A DNA stretch of 64,000 nt, taken from Streptomyces ortus (lineage in GTDB: Bacteria; Actinomycetota; Actinomycetes; Streptomycetales; Streptomycetaceae). The stretch lies in contig NZ_JAIFZO010000002.1 of the NCBI RefSeq assembly GCF_026341275.1, positions 6,912,118 through 6,976,117 on the forward strand, given 5' to 3'. Shown here in pieces: positions 8,717 to 17,041 of this stretch (the first letter of the stretch is position 1; the number at the start of each line of letters is the position of its first letter). The position numbers and the translations under genes were made by a program. Below the pieces are notes generated by a model. It worked only from the letters and a program-made list of their open reading frames with translations, did no database searches and was not told the DNA's origin.

Positions 8717-10261
8717 ATGGTGCGCGATTACCTGATCATCGGGGCCGGACCGGCCGGACTTCAGCTCGCCGCTCTCCTGGAACGCGACGGACGGGACTAC
8801 CTCGTCCTGGAGCGCGGAGACGGGCCCGGCACGTTCTTCACCAGGTACCCCCGACATCGACAGCTCATATCGATCAACAAGGTGAACACCGGATACACCG
8901 ACCCCGAACTCAACCTCCGGATGGACTGGAACTCGCTGCTCAGCGACGACCCGGACCTGCTGTTCAGCCGGTACAGCGAGGAGTACTTCCCCCAGGCCGA
9001 CGACTTCGTACGTTATCTGGCCGACTTCGCCGACCGTACCGGCGTCCGTGTCGCGTACGGCACCGACGTCGTCCGGGTCTCCCGAGCGGACGGCGTCTTC
9101 ACGGTCCGCGACGCCGCCGGTCAGGACCGGCAGGCCCGCCGGCTCGTCGTGGCGACCGGCGTCTCCCGGCTCCACGAGCCCGCCATCCCCGGCATCGAAC
9201 TGGCCGAACGGTACGACGAGTTCGACGTCGACCCGGGCTCCTTCACCAACCAGCGCGTGCTGGTCGTCGGCAAGGGCAACTCCGCCTTCGAGACCGCCGA
9301 AGCCCTCATGGCGAAGGCCGCGGTCATCCACGTGGCCGGACCGCACTCGCTCAAGATGGCCTGGAAGACGCACTTCGTCGGGCATCTGCGCGCGGTGAAC
9401 AACAACTTCCTGGACAGCTACCAGCTCAAGTCGCAGAACGCAGTCCTGGACGGCACCGTGGAGAACATCGACAAGACGTCCGACGGCAGGTTCCGGGTCA
9501 CCTTCCGCTATGCCCGCACCACGGAACGCCTGCGCGAACTGCTCTACGACCGGATCATCCTGTGCGCCGGATTCCGCTTCGACGCCGACGCCTTCGACGA
9601 GACCTGCCGCCCCGCCCTCGTCATCGACGGGCGCTTCCCCGAACAGAACTCCGCCTACGAGTCGGTCAACGTGCCGGACCTGCACTTCGCCGGCACGCTG
9701 ACCCAGCAGCGCGACTTCAAGAAGGGCACCAGCGGCTTCGTCCACGGCTTCCGCTACGGGGCACGCGCCCTGTACCGCGTCCTCGGTGCCCGCCACCACG
9801 GCGAACCCTGGCCCTCCCGGCCGCTCGCCACGGCACCGGAGGCGATCGCCGACGCCGTCGTCGCCCGCGTCAACCGGTCCTCCGCCCTGTGGCAGCAGTT
9901 CGGAGTCCTCGGCGACGTGATCACGGTGGACGCGGACCGCGTCACCCACCAGGAGGAGGTCCCGCTGGAGTACGTCGCCGACGGCTGCCTCGGACCCGCC
10001 GCCCACCGGTTCGTGGTCGACCTCGAATACGGGGCCGACCACGACGGCGTCGATCCGTTCGACGTCACCGTCCCGCGGGTGACCGAGAACGACGTCGAGC
10101 ACGCGATGGACTCCAGCTATCTCCACCCCGTCGTACGCCACTACCGCGACGGAGTCCTGAGCGCCACCCACCATCTGGCGGAGAACCTGGAGAACGAGTG
10201 GGACGTCCCGGAGGTCCACCGGCAGCCGCTCGCGGCGTTCGTCAAGGCCTGCCTTGACTGA
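8717..10261 (+). CDS. FAD-dependent monooxygenase (FOXRED2-like), copy 2
   Basis: 514 aa, clearly a paralogue of the protein at 3207: long identical stretches such as HLRAVNNNFLDSYQLKSQNA and NRSSALWQQF are shared. GAGPAG at 9-14 binds FAD, and GKGNSAFETAE near 185 is the second nucleotide site. It lacks the Asp/Gly insert of copy 1. The gene has its own leaderless promoter and its last bases overlap the ligase start by 8 nt. Two such enzymes in one island suggest two successive oxidations, or two related substrates; the sequence does not decide which. Confidence 0.86.
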   Translation: MVRDYLIIGAGPAGLQLAALLERDGRDYLVLERGDGPGTFFTRYPRHRQLISINKVNTGYTDPELNLRMDWNSLLSDDPDLLFSRYSEEYFPQADDFVRYLADFADRTGVRVAYGTDVVRVSRADGVFTVRDAAGQDRQARRLVVATGVSRLHEPAIPGIELAERYDEFDVDPGSFTNQRVLVVGKGNSAFETAEALMAKAAVIHVAGPHSLKMAWKTHFVGHLRAVNNNFLDSYQLKSQNAVLDGTVENIDKTSDGRFRVTFRYARTTERLRELLYDRIILCAGFRFDADAFDETCRPALVIDGRFPEQNSAYESVNVPDLHFAGTLTQQRDFKKGTSGFVHGFRYGARALYRVLGARHHGEPWPSRPLATAPEAIADAVVARVNRSSALWQQFGVLGDVITVDADRVTHQEEVPLEYVADGCLGPAAHRFVVDLEYGADHDGVDPFDVTVPRVTENDVEHAMDSSYLHPVVRHYRDGVLSATHHLAENLENEWDVPEVHRQPLAAFVKACLD

Positions 10262-11708
10262 GCAGTTCCCCGGCCGGGTCCTGGACCTGCTCGACGCGGC
10301 AGGCCGCCGTCCGGTCTTCGAGCACGCCGGCCGGGCGGTCTCCGCGGCCGAACTCCTCGGGACCGTACGACGCGTGACCCACGGGCTGCGCGTGCGGGGC
10401 ATCGGACCCGGTGACGGGGTCGCCCTGCGGCTCGGCGTGAGCCCCGAGGCGTTCGCCGCGATCGTCGCGGCGCACGTCGTCGGTGCCCGCGTCGTAGGCG
10501 TGCGTCCCGGCCTGACGGTACGTCAGCGGTGGCATCTGCTCGCGGACACGGCCTTCACGGTCACCGACCGGCCGGACGGCGCGGACACCGACCGGCAGGG
10601 GCCCGGGAAGGTCCTCGCGCTGGCCGACCTGCTGGTGGCGCGGGACGACGGCGTGCGGCCGACGCCGTCGGCCGGGCCGCGGGACATCGCCCGGCTCATC
10701 CACACCAGCGGCAGCACCGGCGTCCCGAAGGCCTGCGTACAGACCTACGCGGCGATGACCGGTGCCTGGGCGCTCCGGCCGGACGCCTGGCCGCCCGCCG
10801 TGCGGGCGCTCGCCGCACGGCTGGACCGCTTCCTGGTGTTCGGCACCCTGGCCAGCCAGGTGATGATGGAGTACGGCCTCCTCGCCCTCGCCGCCGGCGG
10901 CACCCTGGTCACCGTCGAACCGCCGAGTTTTCCCGACAGCATCGAGCGGCACCGCGCGACCGCGAGCGTCATCACGGTGGCCGGCCTGCGAAGACTCACG
11001 GCGGCCCAGCGCGCGTCGCCCGCCGACCTCGGCAGCCTGCGTGCCCTGATGGTGTCCGGCTCCCCGCTGGAGCCGGGGCGGCTCCGCGAGGCCTCCGAAG
11101 TGCTCGGCCCGGTCGTCTTCCACGGGTACGGCCAGACCGAGACCGGCATGATCTCGATGGCCACCCCGGAGGACGAGCCGGGTTCGCTCGGCGTGCCGCC
11201 CGTCGACCTGGAGATCAGGGACACCTCGGGCCGCCCCGTCCCGCCGGGCACCGACGGTGAACTCCACGTCCGGACGCCGGGACAGAGCGTCGGCTACTGG
11301 GGGGAACCCGCCCTCACCGCCGAGGTGTTCGTCGACGGCTGGGTGCGCACCCGCGACCTGGGCCGGCTCGACCCCGGGGGCCGGCTGTGGCTGACCGGCA
11401 GGACCCGCGACGTGATCATCGTCAACGCGAACGTCTACTACGCCGGACCCGTCGAACGACTCCTCGCCACCCATCCCTCGGTCGCCGAGGCGTACGTCGT
11501 CGGCGTCCCCGACGACGACACGGGCGAAGCGGTGCACGCCTTCGTCGTACCTGCCGAGGGACGCACCCCGGACCTGTGCGAACTGCGCGCGCTGGTCACG
11601 GCGAACCTGGAGGAGGCGAGCGCGCCGACCCGGCTGACCCTCATCCGGGAAATACCGGTCACGCCCGGCGGGAAGCCGGACAAGAGGCGGCTGGCCGCCG
11701 GAGGATAG
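10254..11708 (+). CDS. Adenylate-forming acyl-CoA/aryl ligase
   Basis: About 484 aa, ANL superfamily. The P-loop reads HTSGSTGVPKA, followed by YGQTE (A5), TRDLG (A7), GRTRDVIIVNANVYYAGPVE (A8 hinge) and TPGGKPDKRR with the catalytic Lys. The N-terminal domain is compact. The TTG at 10254 overlaps the monooxygenase stop; no better in-frame start is evident and the Shine-Dalgarno is weak. It probably activates a carboxylic acid made by the preceding enzymes as an adenylate or CoA thioester. No carrier protein lies nearby, which favours CoA. It closes the island on the plus strand. Confidence 0.83.
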   Translation: MTEQFPGRVLDLLDAAGRRPVFEHAGRAVSAAELLGTVRRVTHGLRVRGIGPGDGVALRLGVSPEAFAAIVAAHVVGARVVGVRPGLTVRQRWHLLADTAFTVTDRPDGADTDRQGPGKVLALADLLVARDDGVRPTPSAGPRDIARLIHTSGSTGVPKACVQTYAAMTGAWALRPDAWPPAVRALAARLDRFLVFGTLASQVMMEYGLLALAAGGTLVTVEPPSFPDSIERHRATASVITVAGLRRLTAAQRASPADLGSLRALMVSGSPLEPGRLREASEVLGPVVFHGYGQTETGMISMATPEDEPGSLGVPPVDLEIRDTSGRPVPPGTDGELHVRTPGQSVGYWGEPALTAEVFVDGWVRTRDLGRLDPGGRLWLTGRTRDVIIVNANVYYAGPVERLLATHPSVAEAYVVGVPDDDTGEAVHAFVVPAEGRTPDLCELRALVTANLEEASAPTRLTLIREIPVTPGGKPDKRRLAAGG

Positions 11709-11740
11709 CCGCGGTTCCACCTGGCCCGGCTCCGCGGGCA

Positions 11741-11946
11741 TCAGCGCTGCTCGGTGAGTTCGGGTGCGGCGGGCCGCACCTCCTCGCTCGGCCCGAACCG
11801 TTCGTGCGCCCGGCGCAGTCGCCCCGGCGCCCACCACGCGCGCCGGCCCAGCAGGGCCGTGGTCGCGGGGACGGGCAGCATCCGGACGAACGTCGCGTCG
11901 ATCAGCACGGCGAGGGTCAGTCCGAGACCGCGCTCGCCGTCCTCGT
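11741..11946 (-). pseudogene. C-terminal remnant of an MMPL-family (RND) transporter
   Basis: The minus strand encodes GLGLTLAVLIDATFVRMLPV, then PATTALLGRRAWWAPGRLRR and AHERFGPSEE before a stop at 11741-11743. This is the characteristic last 60 or so residues of actinobacterial MMPL transporters (final helix plus WWAP motif). The frame cannot be followed into a transporter beyond about 11946, and no start is present. It is a leftover from a deletion or recombination at the right edge of the ammonia-lyase island. Confidence 0.6.
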
Positions 11947-12181
11947 GCTGTTCGCCGCGTTGTCGACGACGTACGGGTCGGCCGTGCGCAGGCGGGCGAC
12001 GGCAGGAGCGATCCAGGGAGACACGGACGAGCCGGACGAGCCGGGTGAGGCGGTCGAGGCAGGCATGGGCGGCTCCTCGGGGACGGGGCGGTGCCAGTAT
12101 CGGCGCGGGGCCCGGGCCGCGTCCTCACCGGTGAGAGGGATGTCGATCGGCTCCCACCGCGGGTGAACCGCGTGTGGCCGG
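11947..12181. other. Junction region without a convincing gene
   Basis: With the MMPL remnant this makes a stretch of about 470 bp between the ligase and the IclR gene without an intact gene. A 49-codon minus-strand ORF (11917-12066, starting MPASTASPGSSGSSVSPW) runs into the MMPL remnant in another frame and ends there. It looks like the 5' end of another gene fused to the remnant by a deletion, and its family was not recognised. No promoter or repeat stands out. Confidence 0.4.
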
Positions 12182-12940
12182 TCATCCTCCCGGCGGCTCC
12201 GGCTGCCACCCCAGTGCCCGGGAGATCCCGCGGGCGGCCAGCCGTACCGCCGGTATCAACGCCGGTGTCTGCGCCCCGCGTTCGGGTACCACGACCGAGA
12301 CCGCCGCGGTCACCGGTCCGCCCGGCCCGCGCACCGGTGCGGCCACCGACAGGGCGTCCTCAGTGATCTGACGGTCACTCACCACTACTCCGGAGCGCCG
12401 GACTTCGGCGAGTACCCGGCGCAGTGCGGCCGGGTCCGTGAGGGTGTGCGGGGTGAAGCCGGCGAGCGGTCCGCCGCAGTATGTCTCCTGGAACGCCGGT
12501 TCGCAGTGGGCGAGCAGCGCGAGTCCCACCCCGGTCGCGTGCAGCGGCCAGCGCGCGCCCACCTGGATCTTCACGCCGACGGCCGAACGGCCCGAGATCC
12601 ACTCGATGTAGACGACCTCGGAGCCGTCGCGCACGGCCAACTGCACGTTCTCGTGCGTGGCTTCGTACAGGTCCTCCAGGTACGGCAGCGCGATCTGCCG
12701 CAGCGCGAGCCCGCGCGGCGAGAGCGCCGCCAGCTCCCACAGCCGCAGGCCCACGTGGTAGATCCCGTCCGCGTCACGCTCCAGGGCGCCCCAGTCGCCG
12801 AGCGCGCCCACGAGCCGGTGCGCGGTGGTGAGGGAGAGCCCGGCCCGGCGGCTGATCTCCGTGAGGGAGAGCGCCGGGTGGCCGTGGTCGAAGGCGGCGA
12901 GCACGGCCAGCAGACGGTCGGCCGCGGACAGGGGGGTCAT
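12182..12940 (-). CDS. IclR-family transcriptional regulator
   Basis: 252 aa. The N-terminal winged helix-turn-helix (LSLTEISRRAGLSLTTAHRLVGAL, about residues 23-46) is followed by the IclR effector domain with ATHENVQLAVRDGSEVVYIEWI, GARWPLHATGVGLALLA and RGPGGPVTAAVSV. IclR proteins of this kind usually respond to aromatic acids or other small carboxylates. It sits 13 bp downstream of the MarR gene in the same direction and next to a CoA-dependent aromatic degradation operon, so control of that operon or of an adjacent step is likely. Confidence 0.88.
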   Translation of the reverse strand: MTPLSAADRLLAVLAAFDHGHPALSLTEISRRAGLSLTTAHRLVGALGDWGALERDADGIYHVGLRLWELAALSPRGLALRQIALPYLEDLYEATHENVQLAVRDGSEVVYIEWISGRSAVGVKIQVGARWPLHATGVGLALLAHCEPAFQETYCGGPLAGFTPHTLTDPAALRRVLAEVRRSGVVVSDRQITEDALSVAAPVRGPGGPVTAAVSVVVPERGAQTPALIPAVRLAARGISRALGWQPEPPGG

Positions 12941-12953
12941 GGGCCGCGCCGTT

Positions 12954-13529
12954 CTACGCGCCGGAGTCGAGCTCGGTCTCGGCGACGCGCCGCAGCAGCG
13001 CGTGCAGGATCTCCCGCTCGGCGGGGTCGAGCGGCCCGAGCAGGCCGTCCGTGACGCGCAGCCCCGCCTCGTCGGTGTCGCGCAGGAAGGCGCGTCCGTC
13101 CCCGGTCAGTACGACGGTGCGGCTGCGGCGGTCGTCGGGGGAGGGGCGGCGCTCGGCGAACCCCAGCTTCTCCAGGTCGTCGACCAGGCCGACGATCGCG
13201 CTCGGGTCGTAGCCGAGCCGCGCGCTCAGTTCCCGCTGGAGCGCCCCCTCGGAGGTGGCCAGGAAGCGCAGCAGCGCGTAGTGCCGCAGCCGCAGCCCGG
13301 ACTCCTGGAGGAACGAGTTGAACATCTGACCCGAGCGCAGGCCCATCCGGTACAGCAGATAGCCGGTGTCCGCGTGCAGCCCGCGCATCCACGGTTCCTG
13401 GGCGTCGATCGGCGCGGCATCCGCGGGCGAGGGGTCGGTGGCATGCGGCTGGCGGGCGATGGCGGGCTCCCTGGTCGTGGCCCGGACACGGGCCGGGCAC
13501 TGCGTCCGTACGGGACCAGCATGGCGCAC
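12954..13529 (-). CDS. MarR-family regulator (CouR-like by context)
   Basis: About 191 aa from GTG 13529. The conserved MarR fold spans GYLLYRMGLRSGQMF, then LRHYALLRFLATSEGALQRELSARLGYDPSAIVGLVDDLEKLGFAERRPSPDDRRSRTVVLT (helix-turn-helix and wing). The start is uncertain: an in-frame TTG at 13562 would overlap the operator region and an ATG before RGLHADTG would shorten the protein. It diverges from the SDR operon with a duplicated CAACTATTG motif between them. In Rhodococcus a MarR protein (CouR) represses p-hydroxycinnamate genes and is released by the CoA thioester; the operon here has the same enzyme types, so the same logic is inferred. Confidence 0.82.
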   Translation of the reverse strand: MRHAGPVRTQCPARVRATTREPAIARQPHATDPSPADAAPIDAQEPWMRGLHADTGYLLYRMGLRSGQMFNSFLQESGLRLRHYALLRFLATSEGALQRELSARLGYDPSAIVGLVDDLEKLGFAERRPSPDDRRSRTVVLTGDGRAFLRDTDEAGLRVTDGLLGPLDPAEREILHALLRRVAETELDSGA

Positions 13530-13543
13530 AGCTCGGTCGGCAA

Positions 13544-13578
13544 CAACTATTGACGTCGACAACTATTGTCCTTAGCTT
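13544..13578 (+). promoter_or_regulatory. Promoter and MarR operator for the hydroxycinnamate operon
   Basis: A vegetative-type promoter reads TTGACG (13550-13555), 17-bp spacer, TAGCTT (13573-13578). The 9-mer CAACTATTG occurs twice, at 13544-13552 and 13560-13568, and the second copy is the centre of GACAActaTTGTC. Both copies overlap the promoter, a placement suited to repression by the divergent MarR protein. Confidence 0.7.
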
Positions 13579-13639
13579 CGATTCCGCGCCCCGGACGCCG
13601 GTCGCCGGCCGGCCGTTCCGCCTCCCGAAGGGACCCCCT

Positions 13640-14572
13640 GTGCCCAGCATCGATCTCACCGGCAAGGCCGCCGTCGTCACGGGCTCCGGCCGTGGCCTCG
13701 GCCTGGCCTACGCGCACGCCCTGGCCGCCGCCGGCGCCTCGGTGGTCGTCAACGACGTGGACGAGGCCGTCGCCGAACAGGCCGTCGAGGCGATCACCCG
13801 CGCGGGCGGCACGGCCGTGGCCGAGGTGGTCGCGGTCGGCACCGCCGAGGCCGCGGACCGCCTGGTGGGCCGCGCGGTCGCGGAGTTCGGCCGCCTCGAC
13901 GTCCTGGTCACCAACGCGGGCATCCTGCGCGACAGGGTGCTGTGGAAGATGACCGACGACGACTTCGACGCGGTGCTCACCACCCATCTGAAGGGCACCT
14001 TCACCTGCGCCCGCGCCGCCGCCGTACGCATGCGGGAGCAGGGCGGGGGCGGCACGCTGATCCTCGTCGGCTCACCGGCCGGGCAGCGCGGCAACTTCGG
14101 ACAGACCAACTACTCCGCCGCCAAGGCGGGCATCGCCGCCATGGCCCGTACCTGGTCGATGGAGCTGGGGCGCGCGGGCATCACCGTCAACGCGATCGTG
14201 CCGGTGGCCGCGACCGCGATGACCGAGACCATTCCGGCCTTCGCGCCCTACATCGAGGCCATGAGACGCGGCGAACCGCTGCCCGACCTCCTGCGCAAGG
14301 GCGAGGGCTTCGGCACCCCCGAGGACTGCGCGGCCCTCGTCCCCTTCCTGGCCTCCGAGGCCGCCCGCGGGGTGACCGGCCAGGCCATCGGCATCGGCGG
14401 CGACAAGGTGACCCTGTGGTCCCACCCCCAGGAGATCCGAGCGGCGTACGCGGACGGCGGCTGGACGCCCGAAGCACTCGCCGAGGTCTGGCACACCTCG
14501 GTCGGCGCCGAACCGCAGACGGTCGGCATCCCCGCGCCCGTGCTCGCGGCCAAGGCTCCGGAGGCGTCATGA
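13640..14572 (+). CDS. Short-chain dehydrogenase, beta-hydroxyacyl-CoA type (CouN-like)
   Basis: 310 aa. The Rossmann motif TGSGRGLG is at residues 14-21, the NAG motif at TNAGILRD, catalytic Tyr158 and Lys162 in NYSAAKAG, and a serine precedes them in LVGSPAGQ. It resembles the SDR domain of multifunctional beta-oxidation enzymes. In the expected pathway it oxidises the beta-hydroxy intermediate formed from a cinnamoyl-CoA to the beta-keto thioester. GTG 13640 follows GAAGGGA; the stop overlaps the next ATG. Confidence 0.85.
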   Translation: MPSIDLTGKAAVVTGSGRGLGLAYAHALAAAGASVVVNDVDEAVAEQAVEAITRAGGTAVAEVVAVGTAEAADRLVGRAVAEFGRLDVLVTNAGILRDRVLWKMTDDDFDAVLTTHLKGTFTCARAAAVRMREQGGGGTLILVGSPAGQRGNFGQTNYSAAKAGIAAMARTWSMELGRAGITVNAIVPVAATAMTETIPAFAPYIEAMRRGEPLPDLLRKGEGFGTPEDCAALVPFLASEAARGVTGQAIGIGGDKVTLWSHPQEIRAAYADGGWTPEALAEVWHTSVGAEPQTVGIPAPVLAAKAPEAS

Positions 14573-15456
14573 CCGCCGCGATGGACATCGACGACCTGGT
14601 CGCCATCGACGTACACACCCATGCCGAAGTCTCCTCCAAGGGCACGTCCTCCCTCACCGAGGACCTGCACGCGGCGTCCAGCGCCTACTTCAAGGTCGAG
14701 GGCGAGCGGAAACCGACCCTGGAGGAGACGGCCGCGTACTACCGGGAGCGCAGGATGGCCGCCGTGATCTTCACGGTCGACGCCGAGTCCGCGACCGGCA
14801 CCGAACCCGTCCCGAACGAGGAGGTCGCCGAGGCCGCCGCCGCCAACCCGGACGTGCTGATCCCGTTCGCCTCCGTCGACCCCTTCCGCGGGAAGGCGGG
14901 AGTGCGACGGGCCCGCCGGCTGGTGGAGGAGTACGGGGTGAAGGGCTTCAAGTTCCACCCGAGCATCCAGGGCTTCTTCCCCAACGACCGCTCCGTGGCG
15001 TACGAGTTGTACGAGGTCATCGAGGAGGCCGGCGCCATCGCCCTCTTCCACACGGGGCAGACCGGCATCGGCGCGGGCGTGCCCGGCGGGGGCGGCATCC
15101 GCCTCAAGTACTCCAACCCGCTGCACGTCGACGACGTGGCGGCGGACTTCCCGCATCTGAAGATCATCCTGGCGCATCCGTCCTTCCCCTGGCAGGACGA
15201 GGCCCTCGCGGTCGCCACCCACAAGCCGGGCGTCCACATCGACCTGTCCGGCTGGTCGCCGAAGTACTTCCCGCCGCAGCTCGTGCAGTACGCGAACACC
15301 CTGCTCAAGGACAAGGTGCTGTTCGGCTCCGACTACCCGGTCCTCACCCCGGACCGCTGGCTCGCCGACTTCGCGAAGCTGCCCGTCAAGGAGGAGGTCC
15401 GGCCGAAGATCCTCAAGGAGAACGCCGCCCGGCTGCTCGGCCTCACCACGCCCTGA
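14569..15456 (+). CDS. Amidohydrolase, beta-ketoacyl-CoA hydrolase type (CouO-like)
   Basis: 295 aa metal-dependent TIM-barrel hydrolase. The metal ligands HTH (His16, His18) open the barrel. GVKGFKFHPSIQGFFPND, the late HPSFPWQDEA and the GSDYPVLTPDRW aspartate motif complete the site. Proteins with this architecture in p-hydroxycinnamate operons cleave 4-hydroxyphenyl-beta-ketopropionyl-CoA to the hydroxybenzoate and acetyl-CoA. The immediate neighbours (SDR, ligase, MaoC, MarR) make that assignment reasonable but indirect. ATGA overlap with the SDR gene. Confidence 0.82.
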   Translation: MTAAMDIDDLVAIDVHTHAEVSSKGTSSLTEDLHAASSAYFKVEGERKPTLEETAAYYRERRMAAVIFTVDAESATGTEPVPNEEVAEAAAANPDVLIPFASVDPFRGKAGVRRARRLVEEYGVKGFKFHPSIQGFFPNDRSVAYELYEVIEEAGAIALFHTGQTGIGAGVPGGGGIRLKYSNPLHVDDVAADFPHLKIILAHPSFPWQDEALAVATHKPGVHIDLSGWSPKYFPPQLVQYANTLLKDKVLFGSDYPVLTPDRWLADFAKLPVKEEVRPKILKENAARLLGLTTP

Positions 15457-15486
15457 CCGGACACACCGAGCCCCGAGGGGTATGGC

Positions 15487-17031
15487 ATGCGCAACGAGGG
15501 ACTGGGGTCGTGGCCCGCCCGCCGGGCCCGCAAGACCCCCCACCGCACCGCCCTGATCCACCACGGCACGACCCTCACGTACGGCGGCCTGTACGAGCGC
15601 ACCACCCGCCTCGCCCACGCGCTGCGCGCCTGCGGGGTGCGCCACGGCGACCGGATCGCCTACCTCGGCCCCAACCACCCCTCCTATCTGGAGACGCTGT
15701 TCGCGGCGGGCACGCTCGGCGCGGTCTTCGTCCCGCTCAACACCCGCCTCGCCGGACCCGAGATCGCCTACCAGCTCGAAGACTCCGGCGCGGAGGTCCT
15801 CGTGCACGGGCCGGCGTCCGAGGGGCTGATCGCCGGCCTGCCGGACACCTGCGATGTGCGTACGTACGTCGAAGTGGGCGCCGACTACGAGCGGTTGCTC
15901 GCCTCGGCCTCCGGCGGAGCGATCGACGAACCCGTCACGGCCGACGACACCTGCGTCATCATGTACACCTCGGGCACGACGGGCCGCCCCAAGGGCGCGA
16001 TGCTCACCCACGGCAACCTCACCTGGAACGCCGTCAACGTCCTGGTCGACCAGGACCTGATCGCGGACGAACGGGCACTGGTGTCGGCCCCGTTGTTCCA
16101 CACGGCCGGGCTCAACATGCTCACCCTGCCCGTCCTCCTCAAGGGCGGTACCTGTGTCCTGGTCGAGACCTTCGACCCGGCGGCCACCCTCGGCCTGATC
16201 GAACGGCACCGGATCACCTTCATGTTCGGCGTGCCCACCATGTTCGAGCAGGTGGCCCGCCAGCCGGGCTGGGCCGACGCCGACCTGTCCTCGCTGCGCA
16301 TGCTCAGCTGCGGCGGCTCACCCGTACCGACCCCGCTCATCGCCGCCTACCAGCGGCGCGGCCTCACCTTCCTCCAGGGCTACGGCATGACCGAGACCTC
16401 GCCCGGTGCGCTCTTCCTGGACGCCGAGCACGCGGTGGCCAAGGCGGGCTCGGCGGGCGTGCCGCACTTCTTCAGCGACGTGCGGGTGGTACGGACGGGC
16501 CTCACCCCGCACGACGTCGCCGAAGCCGCCGAAGCCGGCGCGGGCGTCGGGGTCGGCGAGACCGGCGAGATCGTCGTCCGCGGGCCCCATGTCATGTCCG
16601 GCTACTGGAAGTTGCCCGACGAGACCGCGGCCGTCCTCAGCGACGGCTGGTTCCGCAGCGGGGACGCCGCCCGGATCGACGAGGACGGCTACGTGACCGT
16701 CGTCGACCGCATCAAGGACATGATCATCTCGGGTGGCGAGAACGTCTATCCCGCCGAGATAGAGGACCGGCTCCTCGCCCACCCCGGTGTCGCCGAGTGC
16801 GCGGTCATCGGCGTGCCCGACGAGAAGTGGGGCGAGGTGCCGCGCGCGGTCGTCGTACCGCGCGAGGGCGTCGAGCTGGACCCCGACGAGGTCCTCGCGT
16901 CCCTCACCGGGCACCTCGCCAAGTACAAGATCCCGAAGTCGGTGGTGCTCGCGGACGAACTGCCGCGGACGGCCTCCGGCAAGCTGCTCAAATCCCGTGT
17001 CCGCCGCCGGTACGGGACCGATTCCCCCTAG
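15487..17031 (+). CDS. Hydroxycinnamoyl-CoA ligase-like AMP-dependent synthetase (CouL-like)
   Basis: 514 aa. The P-loop YTSGTTGRPKG is at about 160-170, followed by APLFHTAGLN, YGMTETSPG, GWFRSGDAARID, DRIKDMIISGGENVYPAEIE and LPRTASGKLLK with the catalytic lysine. The pattern fits 4-coumarate-type and medium-chain acyl-CoA ligases. It should prime the acid for the hydration/oxidation/retro-cleavage steps of this operon. The ATG follows GAGGGG. Compare the less canonical ligase at 10254, which has no pathway context of this type. Confidence 0.88.
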   Translation: MRNEGLGSWPARRARKTPHRTALIHHGTTLTYGGLYERTTRLAHALRACGVRHGDRIAYLGPNHPSYLETLFAAGTLGAVFVPLNTRLAGPEIAYQLEDSGAEVLVHGPASEGLIAGLPDTCDVRTYVEVGADYERLLASASGGAIDEPVTADDTCVIMYTSGTTGRPKGAMLTHGNLTWNAVNVLVDQDLIADERALVSAPLFHTAGLNMLTLPVLLKGGTCVLVETFDPAATLGLIERHRITFMFGVPTMFEQVARQPGWADADLSSLRMLSCGGSPVPTPLIAAYQRRGLTFLQGYGMTETSPGALFLDAEHAVAKAGSAGVPHFFSDVRVVRTGLTPHDVAEAAEAGAGVGVGETGEIVVRGPHVMSGYWKLPDETAAVLSDGWFRSGDAARIDEDGYVTVVDRIKDMIISGGENVYPAEIEDRLLAHPGVAECAVIGVPDEKWGEVPRAVVVPREGVELDPDEVLASLTGHLAKYKIPKSVVLADELPRTASGKLLKSRVRRRYGTDSP

Positions 17032-17041
17032 GGAGAGCCAT

